From assembly GCA_033851545.1 (NCBI GenBank), contig JAWWOO010000040.1:75610-139609 (forward strand): a stretch of DNA of 64,000 bases, in the 5' to 3' direction. Numbering within the stretch: the first letter of the stretch is position 1; every line of letters begins with the position of its first letter. This stretch comes from JAWWOL01 sp033851545 (GTDB lineage: Bacteria > Actinomycetota > Actinomycetes > JAWWOL01). A model generated the notes under the pieces. It did not search any database. It was given only the letters and a program-made list of their open reading frames with translations, and had not been told where the DNA came from. The position numbers and the translations under genes were made by a program. Below, in pieces: positions 15,301-24,658 of this stretch.

Positions 15301-16905
15301 TCAGCCATTCTTGATCTTGGCCAGGTTGAGGCTCCACGGCATGGCCGGGACGTGGAACAGGCCGCTAAGGCTGTTGCGTGTGACGATCGTGTCCTGAACG
15401 TCGGCGATGTCGATGAAGCAGCCGTTCTTGACCAGCAGGTTGCCGGCGGCCCCGTAGTGGGTGGCGACGTCAGCGGGCGTCGTTGCGGCGAGGCCGGCAT
15501 CAAGCTCCTTGTCCGCGGCGGGATCCTTGCACAGCATGTAGTTTGCGCCGCCGGTCGAGCTCATGTAGACCCGGGCCCACGTGTCGGGGTGCGCCGCGTC
15601 CGGGGGAGTCGTCTGGATCAGGATGGTCGGCGCCTTGTCGAGGTGGGTCGAGATCGCGAAGACCTCGGCGATCGGGATCGCCCGCGCCGTCGCGTCCAGG
15701 CCGACCTGCTGCAGGGTGACCTGGAGGAAGTTGGCCATCTCCTGGTTGCGCGGGTCGCTGGAGTCGTAGCCGATGTCGACCTTCTTGGTCGGCAGGCTGC
15801 CCACCATGCCCTTGAGCACGGACGGGTCGTACTTCACCACCGAGGTCGTGGCGGACAGCGGCAGCTCGTTCGGCGGGTAGAGCTGGGTCGACGCCGTGGC
15901 CGCGGAGGCGAAGACATCCTTGGCAAGGGCCGCCTTGTCCAGCGCCTGCTCGAGAGCGTCGCGGGCGGCCGGAGAGGTGAACGCGCCCTTGCTGGGGTTG
16001 ACGAACAGCAGGTTCTTCAGCGTCGTCGGGTAGGTGTGCACCGTGATCCCCGCCTTGCCGGCCAGGTCGGCGACGGCCTGCGTCGGCAAGCCGTGGGTGA
16101 TCATGTCGAGCTCGCCCTTTTCCAGCTCGAGCTCCTGGGTCGCGACGCTGGCGACGATGGAGATATCGACCTCGGGGAAGTTGGCCTTGGTGCCCCAGTA
16201 TTTGTCATACCGGGTCAGCACGTACTTCTGGCTGGTCACGAACGACGTGATCTCGTACGGGCCGCTGCCCGCGTCATGGGTGGACAGCCACTTCTGCGCC
16301 TCGTCGCCGTTGACGGTGTGCGCCTTGATCGCGGTGGGGCTGAGGATCTTGGGACTCCACGGCGAGGCGAGGTAGTCGAGGAAGGCGCTGACCGGGCTCT
16401 TCAGGTGGACGATCAGGGTGGTCGCGTCGGGCGTGTCCACCGACTTGACCTGGGCCAGCATGTACGACGGACCCTGGTTGACCGCCGTACGCCGGGCGAA
16501 GCTCGCCGCGACGGCGGCGGAGTCGAGCGGCGTCCCGTCGTGGAACGTGATCCCTTGGTGTAGCGTGAAAGTGTAGGTCAGCCCGTCGGCGGAGACCTTG
16601 GGCAGGTCGGCGACATCGCCGATCACCTTGGTGGAGTTCTCGGCGTACTGCAGCAGGCTGTCGTAGACCCCGTTGGTGACCATCAGGCCCTCGGCACCGT
16701 AGAAGACGTCCGGGTCGGGGACTCCCATGTCGTCGACGAACGGGATGTGCAGCACCGTGGCCGTCGAGGTCGCGTGCGACCCGGCGGCACCGGTGTTCGC
16801 GACCGGCGTGGCGCTCTTGCTCGAGCCGGAGGTGCAGCCGGTCACGACGAGAGCAGAGGTCGCCAGGAGAGCAGGAACGGCACGGGAACGCAAGCGATTC
16901 GACAT
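15301..16905 (-). CDS. ABC transporter solute-binding lipoprotein (family 5)
   Basis: A 534-residue extracytoplasmic binding protein of the peptide/nickel/opine family (SBP_bac_5). Residues 1-25 form a lipoprotein signal with lipobox LVVTGC, so the mature protein is anchored in the membrane. Family features are LPKVSADGLTYTFTLHQGITFHDGTPLDSAAVAASF and the domain-2 stretch after YWGTKANFPEVDI. No permease or ATPase genes lie nearby, so it must use a transporter encoded elsewhere. It heads the operon with the hydrolase and kinase-LOG genes and diverges from a GntR gene. The start at 16905 gives a proper signal peptide; an upstream in-frame ATG does not. Confidence 0.87.
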   Translation of the reverse strand: MSNRLRSRAVPALLATSALVVTGCTSGSSKSATPVANTGAAGSHATSTATVLHIPFVDDMGVPDPDVFYGAEGLMVTNGVYDSLLQYAENSTKVIGDVADLPKVSADGLTYTFTLHQGITFHDGTPLDSAAVAASFARRTAVNQGPSYMLAQVKSVDTPDATTLIVHLKSPVSAFLDYLASPWSPKILSPTAIKAHTVNGDEAQKWLSTHDAGSGPYEITSFVTSQKYVLTRYDKYWGTKANFPEVDISIVASVATQELELEKGELDMITHGLPTQAVADLAGKAGITVHTYPTTLKNLLFVNPSKGAFTSPAARDALEQALDKAALAKDVFASAATASTQLYPPNELPLSATTSVVKYDPSVLKGMVGSLPTKKVDIGYDSSDPRNQEMANFLQVTLQQVGLDATARAIPIAEVFAISTHLDKAPTILIQTTPPDAAHPDTWARVYMSSTGGANYMLCKDPAADKELDAGLAATTPADVATHYGAAGNLLVKNGCFIDIADVQDTIVTRNSLSGLFHVPAMPWSLNLAKIKNG

Positions 16906-17057
16906 GCCTTCATGGTTGTCCTCAACTATTTCCGTCACATTTCGTGGCCGTCAATTCATGACGCTGCCCAGGTTTCCGGCAGATGCCGGGACCGGGCACA
17001 GCGGCGTGTGCTGACCTTGCTGCCACCTGGCGGATATGCTCGGCCGGTGATGCCGCG

Positions 17058-17711
17058 ATGACGCCACGAGAGACCGCAGCGGCAACCGCCGCCGAGGGTC
17101 TGCCTGCCGCGGACACGATCTGCGCGGCCGTACGTCAGCGGATCATCGTCGGGCACTACGCAGCCGGCGAGCGGCTGACCGAGGAGCAGATCGCAGCCGA
17201 CTTCACCGCGTCCCGGATGTCCGTACGCGAGGCCTTGCGGGTGCTCAACGCCGAGGGATTCATCGTGATGCGCCCGTACTTCGGCACCTTCGTCGCCACC
17301 ATCACACCGCAGCTGGCCTCGGACCTGCTCGAGGTGCAGGGCGGGCTGGAGGCCATGGCCGCCGGGCTGGCCGCCCGCAGGCACACGGCAGCCGACGTGG
17401 TCGAGCTGCGGGCCATCGTCGAGCAGGGCCGGCGCGCCGCCGGTGGGGACAAGGCCACGGTCGGTGCCCTGCATGGGCGCTTCCACTCCGTGCTGGCCCG
17501 GGCAGCCGGCAACGAGAGCCTCGCGGCGGTGATGGTGCAGATCCGCTACAAGGTCGACTGGGTCTATGCCTCGGCGGTCCGGCGGCCGCAGAGCGACTCG
17601 TGGGAGGAGCACAGCCGGATCGTCGACGCGATCGAGAGCGGCGACCCCGAGCTCGCCTCACAGGTCGCCCATGCCCACGTGCAGCACGGCTCCGACGCCC
17701 GCTCCGGCTGA
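17058..17711 (+). CDS. GntR-family regulator (FCD subfamily)
   Basis: A 217-residue regulator with an N-terminal winged helix (IVGHYAAGERLTEEQIAADF, then SRMSVREALRVLNAEGFI) and a C-terminal all-helical FCD domain that binds small carboxylates or similar ligands, often with a metal ion (histidine-containing HGRFHSVLARAAGN). It diverges from the solute-binding protein gene with 152 bases between starts, so it probably controls that operon. The ATG at 17058 was preferred because homology to the family begins shortly after; an earlier ATG at 16983 would lie in the intergenic control region. Confidence 0.85.
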   Translation: MTPRETAAATAAEGLPAADTICAAVRQRIIVGHYAAGERLTEEQIAADFTASRMSVREALRVLNAEGFIVMRPYFGTFVATITPQLASDLLEVQGGLEAMAAGLAARRHTAADVVELRAIVEQGRRAAGGDKATVGALHGRFHSVLARAAGNESLAAVMVQIRYKVDWVYASAVRRPQSDSWEEHSRIVDAIESGDPELASQVAHAHVQHGSDARSG

Positions 17712-17788
17712 CAGCCGCTCGCGATCGCATTGCCCCCGTCGACCTCGGTGGGAAAGGATGGGCCGAGGCACGGTGGAAGGCGGATGGC

Positions 17789-20107
17789 ATGCATCCTGTC
17801 CAGTGGCTGGCCCAGCACGACCGGGACTACGCGGCGCTGAGGCGGGCTGCCCGTACGGCGATCATCATGCCGGCGATGTTCGCGCTCGGCGCCAAGGTGT
17901 GGCACAAGCCGGACCTGGCCACGTACGCCGCGTTCGGGTCGTTCGCGATGTTGCTGCTGGTCGACTTCACCGGCCCGATGCGGCAGCGGCTGCAGGCCCA
18001 GGCGGCGCTCGGGGTGGCCGGGTGTGGGCTCGTGGTCCTGGGCACGTTGGCCTCGCAGAACGAAGCGGTCTCCGTCGTCGCGATGGTCGTCGTCGCCTTC
18101 GCTGTGATCTTCGCCGGTGTCGTCAGCTCGGTGCTCGCCGGGGCCACCACGTCGATGCTGCTGGCGTTCATCCTGCCGGTGTCGTTGCCTGCACCGGCGT
18201 CGAGCATCCCGCAACGCGTCGAGGGCTGGGCCTTGGCGGCGGTGGTCGCGTTCGTCGCGATCGGGCTGCTGTGGCCGGCGCCGACCAGGGAGCCACTGCG
18301 CGCGGCGGCAAGCGCCGCCTGCAGAGCCTTGGCAGCAAGGCTTCGTGCCGAGGTGGCCTACCGGCTCAGCGACTCCGACCCCGCGTTCCGCCCTGACCTC
18401 GAGCACGCGGTGCAGGCCTCGGACGCAGCAGTGCAGGCGCTGCACAAGGGATTCCTAGCCACGCCCTACCGGCCGACCGGGCTGAGCACTGTGACCCGTA
18501 CGGTGGTCCGGCTGGTCGACCAGCTGGGCTGGCTCAACACCATCGTCCTCCAGGCCGGCCTGCAGCCTGGTCCGATGGCCGCGCACCGCGAGGCGTGCGC
18601 GGTCAAGCTCTCGGCGGCGGCGACGCTCGAACGAGGTGCCGAGCTGCTCGACGTGATGGCCGGTGATCCGACCGACCTGCGCGCGGCGATGACGGCGCTC
18701 GCCGACGCGCTGACCGCGATGGAGCAGGCGCAGACCGGTGCCTTGCCCGTACGGCAGCAGACCCCTGGCGAGGACGGCGACCTGGTCACCGAGTTCATCA
18801 GCTCGCTGGACCCGAGCTTCCGGGCGCAGGAGCTCAGCTTTGCCGTGTCCCTGATCGCCGGCACCATCGACCAGACCGCCGCGGCCGAGCGGCGGAGCTG
18901 GCTGGACCGGTTCCTCGGCCGGCAACCCCACGGACTGCCCGGAGCCCTGTCCGCGGCGACCGAGCGAGCCACTGCTCACGTCGAGCGGCACTCGGTCTGG
19001 CTGCACAACAGCATCCGCGGCGCCGCGGCCCTGGGCCTGTCCGTCCTCGTCGCGAACGAGACCGGGGTGCAGCACTCGTTCTGGGTCGTCCTCGGCACGC
19101 TGTCAGTGCTGCGGTCCAACGCCCTCAACACCGGCCAGAACGTCATCCGCGGGCTCGCCGGGACGGTCGCCGGCTTCATCGTCGGAGGCCTGCTGCTCCA
19201 GGCCATCGGCACCAACCCGACGGTGCTGTGGGCGCTGCTGCCGCCGGCCATCCTGTTCGCCGGCGTGGCCCCCACCGCGATCTCCTTTGCCGCAGGGCAA
19301 GCAGCTTTCACCGTCGTACTCGTGATCCTGTTCAACATCATCCAGCCGGCCGGGTGGCGGATCGGGCTGCTGCGGGTCGAGGACATCGCGCTCGGCTGCG
19401 CCGTCAGCCTGGTGGTGGGGCTGCTGTTCTGGCCCCGCGGTGCTGCCGCTGCGATGCGGCAGGCGCTGGCCGAGGCCTACGTCGACAGCGCCGACTACCT
19501 CACCCGCGCGGTGGAGTTCGGCATGGCGCGGTGCGACTTCAACGGCACTCCGCCGGTGCCGCCGACCGCCGAGGCCTTGCGGGCCGCCGGAGCCGCCCGC
19601 CGCCTCGACGACACGTTCCGCAACTACCTGGCCGAGCGGGGTTCCAAGCCCCTGCCGCTTGCCCAGGTCACCACCCTGGTCACGGGCGTCGCCGGGGTGC
19701 GTCTCGCTGCAGACGCAGTACTGGACCTCTGGCAGCGCGATGACGGCGTCGCGGTCGGCGACCGCAGGGCGGCGCGCGAGGAGCTGCTGAAGTCCGCCGA
19801 CCAGCTGCAGGGCTGGTACGACGGCCTGGCCGGCAGCCTCCTCGACCAGCAGGCCCTGCTCGACCCGCTCGCGCACGACAAGGTTGCCGACGGGCGGCTG
19901 GTCGATGCAGTCCGGCACGACCTGCAGGGTGAGGACGGGAAGGCCACCGCCACGGCCGTACGGATGATCTGGACCGGTGACCACCTCGACGCCGTACGCC
20001 GCCTGCAGCAGGTGATCATCGGCCCGGCGCGCGAGGCCAGTGAGGTCAGGACGGCCGGTGTCCGCGGGGCCCTGGTGGACCTCGTCCCAGCCTCGCTGCG
20101 GCACTGA
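17789..20107 (+). CDS. FUSC-family aromatic acid exporter-like membrane protein
   Basis: A 772-residue membrane protein with two similar halves. Each half has a bundle of hydrophobic helices: about residues 25-175 (ALRRAARTAIIMPAMFALGA onward) and about 410-560 (LHNSIRGAAALGLSVLVANE, then WVVLGTLSVLRSNALNTGQN). That second segment is the diagnostic FUSC motif, known from p-hydroxybenzoic acid efflux (AaeB) and fusaric-acid resistance proteins. Long soluble helical parts follow each half. The substrate is unknown. ATG 17789 follows a GGAAGG site. No membrane-fusion partner, as used by Gram-negatives, is adjacent, as expected for an actinobacterium. Confidence 0.85.
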   Translation: MHPVQWLAQHDRDYAALRRAARTAIIMPAMFALGAKVWHKPDLATYAAFGSFAMLLLVDFTGPMRQRLQAQAALGVAGCGLVVLGTLASQNEAVSVVAMVVVAFAVIFAGVVSSVLAGATTSMLLAFILPVSLPAPASSIPQRVEGWALAAVVAFVAIGLLWPAPTREPLRAAASAACRALAARLRAEVAYRLSDSDPAFRPDLEHAVQASDAAVQALHKGFLATPYRPTGLSTVTRTVVRLVDQLGWLNTIVLQAGLQPGPMAAHREACAVKLSAAATLERGAELLDVMAGDPTDLRAAMTALADALTAMEQAQTGALPVRQQTPGEDGDLVTEFISSLDPSFRAQELSFAVSLIAGTIDQTAAAERRSWLDRFLGRQPHGLPGALSAATERATAHVERHSVWLHNSIRGAAALGLSVLVANETGVQHSFWVVLGTLSVLRSNALNTGQNVIRGLAGTVAGFIVGGLLLQAIGTNPTVLWALLPPAILFAGVAPTAISFAAGQAAFTVVLVILFNIIQPAGWRIGLLRVEDIALGCAVSLVVGLLFWPRGAAAAMRQALAEAYVDSADYLTRAVEFGMARCDFNGTPPVPPTAEALRAAGAARRLDDTFRNYLAERGSKPLPLAQVTTLVTGVAGVRLAADAVLDLWQRDDGVAVGDRRAAREELLKSADQLQGWYDGLAGSLLDQQALLDPLAHDKVADGRLVDAVRHDLQGEDGKATATAVRMIWTGDHLDAVRRLQQVIIGPAREASEVRTAGVRGALVDLVPASLRH

Positions 20108-20152
20108 TCGGGAGGCTGTACGGGCCCCGTCCGAGGTGCCAACATCTGCACC

Positions 20153-20773
20153 ATGGGTGCTGACTGGAACACGATCCACGCGGAACGGGACGCGCTGGCG
20201 GCTGATCTCGAGGGGCTGACCGAGGAGCAGTGGGACATGGCCTCCCTCTGCTCGGACTGGACGGTGCACCGCACGCTGGGGCACATGGTGTCGACGGCGA
20301 AGATGACGCCGCCGAAGTTCCTGGCCAAGCTCGCGGCGGCGAGGTTCAAGTTCCACGACATGAACGGCGCCGGGGCCCGCGCCGAGTCGTCAGGGACCCC
20401 GGCCAGGACGCTGCAGGAGTTCCGGTCCGTCGCCGGTGCGACGACCGCCCCGCCCGGTCCGTCGGACACCTTCCTCGGCGAGGTGCTCGTGCACTCCGAG
20501 GACATCCGCCGGCCGCTGGGCATCAGCCACGTCTACCCGACCGAGGCCGTCACCAGGGCGACCGCTTTCTACGCGCGCTCCAACGCCATCATCGGGGGCA
20601 AGCGCCGGGTCGCCGGCCTGACCCTCAAGGCGACAGACGCCGACTGGTCGCTCGGCTCCGGTCCCGTTGTCGAGGGCCCGGCGCTCTCGCTGATGCTGGC
20701 GGCGACTGGCCGTACGTCGGCCTTGGCCGACCTCCGCGGACCCGGCCTCGACGAGCTCCGCCGGCGGAGCTGA
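20153..20773 (+). CDS. Maleylpyruvate isomerase-family (DinB-like) protein
   Basis: A 206-residue DinB/MDMPI-fold protein of the TIGR03083 type, whose characterised members are mycothiol-dependent. The N-terminal domain begins IHAERDALAADLEGLTEEQWDMASLCSDWTVHRTLGHM, the usual helix pair with WxxxSLCxxWTV. A later histidine-containing helix (GEVLVHSEDIRRPLG) supplies the remaining metal-ligand positions. The C-terminal part matches the small SCP2-like end of the family. Metal and thiol dependence are family knowledge; substrate is unknown. It is one base from the TfoX-like gene, forming a two-gene operon. Confidence 0.82.
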   Translation: MGADWNTIHAERDALAADLEGLTEEQWDMASLCSDWTVHRTLGHMVSTAKMTPPKFLAKLAAARFKFHDMNGAGARAESSGTPARTLQEFRSVAGATTAPPGPSDTFLGEVLVHSEDIRRPLGISHVYPTEAVTRATAFYARSNAIIGGKRRVAGLTLKATDADWSLGSGPVVEGPALSLMLAATGRTSALADLRGPGLDELRRRS

Positions 20774-20774
20774 C

Positions 20775-21104
20775 GTGGTGAAGGCCTCGCCGGAGCTGGT
20801 CGACCGGTTCGAGCAGCTCGTGGACGTGGTACCCGAAGCCAGCCGCAAGCTGGTGTTCGGCAGCCCGACCTGCCTGGTGGGCGGCAACATGTTCTTCGGC
20901 GTCCACGCGACCGGGCTGTTCGTGAAGCTCCCGCCAGAGGCCGCGCAGGAGCTGCTCGCCGAGGGCGGGACGGCGTTCACGCCGATGCCGGGCCGGCCGA
21001 TGGGCGGGTTCTACGTCCTGCCCGAGGTCGATGACCTCGCCGACTGGGTCCGCAGGTCGTACGAGTTCGCCCTCACGTTGCCGGCCAAGAAGCCGAAGCG
21101 CTGA
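20775..21104 (+). CDS. TfoX N-terminal domain protein
   Basis: A 109-residue protein matching the TfoX/Sxy N-terminal domain: a helix with LVDRFEQLVDV, then MFFGVHATGLFVKLPPE, and PMGGFYVLPEV. In proteobacteria TfoX is a competence regulator, but stand-alone copies like this are common in actinobacteria and have no known role. The GTG start at 20775 follows the upstream stop by one base; a second GTG at 20778 is equally possible. It converges on the phosphoketolase gene, with seven bases between stop codons. Confidence 0.8.
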   Translation: MVKASPELVDRFEQLVDVVPEASRKLVFGSPTCLVGGNMFFGVHATGLFVKLPPEAAQELLAEGGTAFTPMPGRPMGGFYVLPEVDDLADWVRRSYEFALTLPAKKPKR

Positions 21105-21111
21105 TCCTGGG

Positions 21112-23586
21112 CTAGTAGGGCCAGGTCCAGTCGGCGACCTCTGGCAGGTCGTCCCCATGGTCGCGGGTCCAGGTCCTCGCCCGGATCTGCATGTCGATCA
21201 TCCGCTGTCGCAGCCCGGCGGCCCGCGGGGCCAGTCCTGGTACGCGGTCGATCACGTCGGTCACCAGCTGGAACCGGTCGAGCCGGTTGAGCATGACCAT
21301 GTCGAAAGGCGTGGTCGTCGTGCCGTTCTCCATGAATCCGCGCACATGCAGGTTGACGTGATTGGTCCGCCGGTAGGTCAGCCGGTGCACCAGCCACGGA
21401 TAGCCGTGGAAGGCGAAGATGACCGGGGCATCGGTGGTGAAGAAGGCGTCGAACTCGCGGTCCGGCAGGCCATGCGGGTGCTCGGTGTCCGGCTGCAGCC
21501 GCATCAGGTCGACGACATTGATCACCCGGACCTTGAGCTCAGGCAGCTCGGCGCGCAGGATTGCCGCAGCAGCAAGGGTTTCCAGCGTCGGCACGTCCCC
21601 GGCGCAGGCCAGCACGACGTCGGGCAGCGCGGACGGTTCCTCCGTACCGGCCCACTCCCAGATCCCGATGCCTCGGGTGCAGTGCAGCGCTGCTTGCTCG
21701 GGGTCCAGCCAGTCCAGCTGCGGCTGCTTGCCCGCGACGACCACGTTGACGTAGTGCCGGCTGCGCAGGCAGTGGTCGTAGGTCGACAGCAACGTGTTGG
21801 CGTCCGGTGGGAGATAGACCCGCACGATCTCGGGCTTCTTGTTGAGCACCACGTCGAGGAAGCCCGGGTCCTGGTGCGTGAAGCCGTTGTGGTCCTGGCG
21901 CCACACGTGCGAGGAGAGCAGGTAGTTGAGCGACGCGAGCGGCCGCCGCCACGGGATGTGCCTCGTCGCCTCGAGCCACTTGGCGTGCTGGTTGAACATC
22001 GCGTCGATGATGTGGATGAACGCCTCGTAGCAGGTGAAGACGCCATGCCTTCCGGTGAGCAGATAGCCCTCGAGCAGTCCCTGGCACAGGTGCTCCGACA
22101 GCACCTCGATGACCCGGCCGTCGGTGGCGAGGCGGTCGTCGTACGGACCCACTTCGGCGTTCCAGTCGCGGGCGGTGACGGCGAAGACGTCCTGCAGCCG
22201 GTTGCTGGTGACCTCGTCCGGACCGAACAGCAGGAACGAGGAGGGGTTGGCAGCGATGACGTCGCGGATCCAGGTCCCCAGCACCTGCGTAGCCGAGTGT
22301 TGCGCCGTACCAGGGGTTTTCACCTCGACGGCGTAGTCGCGCCACAGCGGGAGCTCGAGGTCGTTGAGGACGCTGCCGCCGTTGGAGACCGGGTTGGCGC
22401 TCATCCGGGCGTTGCCGGTCGGGGGCAGGTCGAGCAGCTCCTGGACCGGTCGCCCGTCGGCGTCGAAGAGCTCCTCGGGCCGGTACGCCCGCAGCCAGGA
22501 CTCGAGTGCCTGCAGGTGTTCCGGGGTGTCCAAGACGTTGGGCAGCGGCACCTGGTGGGCGCGGAAGGTGCCCTGCACCTGCTCGCCGTCGACCATGACC
22601 GGCCCGGTCCAGCCCTTGGGCGTCCGCAGCACGATCATCGGCCAGGCCGGCCTTGCGAGGTCCGGGTCGTCGGTGCGCCGCGCCGCCGCCTGGATCTCGG
22701 CGACCCGGTCGAGGCAGGCGTCCATCGCTCCGGCCAGTGCCTGGTGCACGGTGGCCGGATCGGCGTCGATGCCCTGCTCGCCGACGAAGTGCGGGTCGTA
22801 GCCGTAGCCGATCAGCAGGCTGCGCAGCTCGTCCTCGGGGATCCTCGCCAGCAGCGTCGGGTTGGCGATCTTGTACTGGTTGAGGTGCAGGATCGGCAGA
22901 ACGGCACCGTCACGCGCGGCGTTGAGGAACTTGTTGCAGTGCCAGCTCGCGGCCAGCGGTCCGGTCTCGGCCTCTCCGTCGCCGATGACGCAGAAGACTG
23001 TCAAGGCCGGGTTGTCGAGGGTGGCACCGTAGGCGTGCAGCAGCGAGTAGCCGAGCTCGCCGCCCTCGTGGAACGAGCCGGGGGTGTCGGGTGCCACGTG
23101 GCTCGGAACCCCGCCGGGGAAGGAGAACTGGCGGAAGAACGGCTTGAGGCCGCGTTCGTCCTGGCTGATCGAGGAGTAGGTCTCGGAGTAGGTGCCCTCA
23201 AGCCACGCGCACGCGTTGGGGCCCGGCCCGCCGTGGCCCGGGCCCATGACGTAGACGGCGTCGAGGTTGCGCGCGCGGATCGCCCGGTTGGCGTGGGTGT
23301 AGACGAGGTTGAGCCCGGGCGTCGTCCCCCAGTGCCCCAGCAGCCGCGGCTTGATGTGCTCGACCTGCAACGGCTCGCGCAGCAGCGGGTTGTCGACGAG
23401 GTAGATCTGGCCGACCGCCAGGTAGTTGGCTGCCCGCCACCACGCATCGAGGCGCCGCAGCTCGTCGGCACCCAGGACACCCGGCACGTCGCGGAGCTCG
23501 TACGGCGGCGAGACGGTCGTGACACCGCCGCCGCCACCCCCCGGTGCATCACCGGCGGTGTCCCCGCCGATCGGTCCGTGCGTCAT
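21112..23586 (-). CDS. xfp: Xylulose-5-phosphate/fructose-6-phosphate phosphoketolase
   Basis: An 824-residue thiamine-diphosphate enzyme that splits xylulose 5-phosphate (or fructose 6-phosphate) with phosphate to acetyl phosphate plus glyceraldehyde 3-phosphate (or erythrose 4-phosphate). Seen are LLGHWGTTPGLN and VMGPGHGGPG with active-site histidines, and the ThDP motif GDGEAETGPLAASWH. The C-terminal half contains RQDHNGFTHQDPGF, SRHYVNVVVAGKQPQ and FHGYPWLVHRLTYRR, all typical. Length is normal for the family. The N-terminal 25 residues are Gly-rich and may be an extension. The ATG at 23586 overlaps the stop of the upstream membrane protein gene (ATGA). Acetate kinase is not nearby. Confidence 0.95.
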   Translation of the reverse strand: MTHGPIGGDTAGDAPGGGGGGVTTVSPPYELRDVPGVLGADELRRLDAWWRAANYLAVGQIYLVDNPLLREPLQVEHIKPRLLGHWGTTPGLNLVYTHANRAIRARNLDAVYVMGPGHGGPGPNACAWLEGTYSETYSSISQDERGLKPFFRQFSFPGGVPSHVAPDTPGSFHEGGELGYSLLHAYGATLDNPALTVFCVIGDGEAETGPLAASWHCNKFLNAARDGAVLPILHLNQYKIANPTLLARIPEDELRSLLIGYGYDPHFVGEQGIDADPATVHQALAGAMDACLDRVAEIQAAARRTDDPDLARPAWPMIVLRTPKGWTGPVMVDGEQVQGTFRAHQVPLPNVLDTPEHLQALESWLRAYRPEELFDADGRPVQELLDLPPTGNARMSANPVSNGGSVLNDLELPLWRDYAVEVKTPGTAQHSATQVLGTWIRDVIAANPSSFLLFGPDEVTSNRLQDVFAVTARDWNAEVGPYDDRLATDGRVIEVLSEHLCQGLLEGYLLTGRHGVFTCYEAFIHIIDAMFNQHAKWLEATRHIPWRRPLASLNYLLSSHVWRQDHNGFTHQDPGFLDVVLNKKPEIVRVYLPPDANTLLSTYDHCLRSRHYVNVVVAGKQPQLDWLDPEQAALHCTRGIGIWEWAGTEEPSALPDVVLACAGDVPTLETLAAAAILRAELPELKVRVINVVDLMRLQPDTEHPHGLPDREFDAFFTTDAPVIFAFHGYPWLVHRLTYRRTNHVNLHVRGFMENGTTTTPFDMVMLNRLDRFQLVTDVIDRVPGLAPRAAGLRQRMIDMQIRARTWTRDHGDDLPEVADWTWPY

Positions 23587-24515
23587 GGCGCCTCCCGAGT
23601 GGCGTAGCGGGCGATCAGGAAGGTGGCGAAGTCCTCGGTGACGGCGGCCTGCCAGTCCGGTACGCGGTGCCCGGCCCAGCGCCGCCAGGCTGCCCCGGCA
23701 TAGCTGCCGGCAGCCCCGCCTGCCGCGCCCAGCGCGACCGGGACCCAGACCGGCTCCTTGTCCCGCAGGGCCAGCCCGCCGGCCGCGCCCGCGCCCACGG
23801 CGATCCGGACGCCGAGCGCCCGCGGCTCGAGCCGGCTCGGCGTGGACGGCAGCTTGTCGACCACCGCCTCGCCGGCCGCGGCGAACAGGGCGGTGAACGA
23901 GCGGGCCCGTCGCAGCCCGGTGACCGGCCGGCGGGTGGTCACGGCAAGGGCCGCCGGGCCGAAGCTGGTCCGCCCGCCACAGGCCCACCCGAGGGCGAAG
24001 AACCGGCGGGCCAACCGCGTACTGGTGGCTGTCCCCTTGTCCACGCTGTCCGTGCGGCCCGCACGGTCCGTGCGCTCGAACGCGGTCAGCACCACGTGCG
24101 TGACGGCGCCATAGGCAAGGTGAGGCAGCACGTCGCTCAGCCAGTCGGCCGCCGACCACTTCCGAGGATCGCTGACGCCAAGCGCTGCGATGGGTACGTC
24201 GCTGGCGGCCATCGCCGCCCCACCGGTGATCGCGACGGCGAGCGGCGCGGGCAGTCTCAGCCCTGCCCCCCGACCGAGGGCGGCGCCGGCTCCCACGAGC
24301 AGGCCGACCTTGATCCCGGCCAGGGCGCCGAGAGCGCCGAGCCTGGTCTGGTCGGGTGTGCGGAGGTCGAGGCGGCGCAGGCTCTGCTCGACCAGCCTGG
24401 CCGGGGTGTCGCTGGCAGGTCTGCCGCGGGTCGCCATGTCGAGGTAGGTCACCCAGTTCAGCGCCGTCACGCCGGCTGCCCCGGCCACGAGCCCCCGAGC
24501 CACTGTCTTCAGCAT
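23583..24515 (-). CDS. Two-part membrane protein coupled to phosphoketolase
   Basis: A 310-residue protein with several hydrophobic glycine/alanine-rich segments. The N-terminal half (GLVAGAAGVTALNWVTYLDM, RGRPASDTP, VSDPRKWSAADWLSDVLPHL) resembles a recurrent actinobacterial hypothetical membrane protein. The second half (ALGWACGGRTSFGPAALAV onward) resembles DUF4126-like membrane proteins, so this looks like a fusion of two units usually separate. Both assignments are from memory of patterns and are tentative. It is the first gene of the operon and shares an ATGA overlap with the phosphoketolase gene, so equal synthesis is expected; why is unknown. Confidence 0.6.
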   Translation of the reverse strand: MLKTVARGLVAGAAGVTALNWVTYLDMATRGRPASDTPARLVEQSLRRLDLRTPDQTRLGALGALAGIKVGLLVGAGAALGRGAGLRLPAPLAVAITGGAAMAASDVPIAALGVSDPRKWSAADWLSDVLPHLAYGAVTHVVLTAFERTDRAGRTDSVDKGTATSTRLARRFFALGWACGGRTSFGPAALAVTTRRPVTGLRRARSFTALFAAAGEAVVDKLPSTPSRLEPRALGVRIAVGAGAAGGLALRDKEPVWVPVALGAAGGAAGSYAGAAWRRWAGHRVPDWQAAVTEDFATFLIARYATREAP

Positions 24516-24658
24516 CTAGCCGTCCGTCTCCTCGGTCGCGCACCAGCCTTCGGGAGCCGGCCCGTCCGTCGCTCTGCCCGGCAACCCGTACGCTAACCGC
24601 CGCGCAGGCGCCAGGGACCGCGGGACGGTGCGGTGGCGGATCCCGTGCCGCACCCGCC

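Noticed and set aside
14476..16563. 695-codon plus-strand open frame across the hydrolase and solute-binding genes
   Set aside because: Spans two real minus-strand genes with clear motifs and has a biased Arg/Val/Gly composition.
21031..23607. 858-codon plus-strand open frame opposite the phosphoketolase gene
   Set aside because: Antisense to a gene with clear family motifs; an effect of high GC3 that removes stop codons from the opposite strand.
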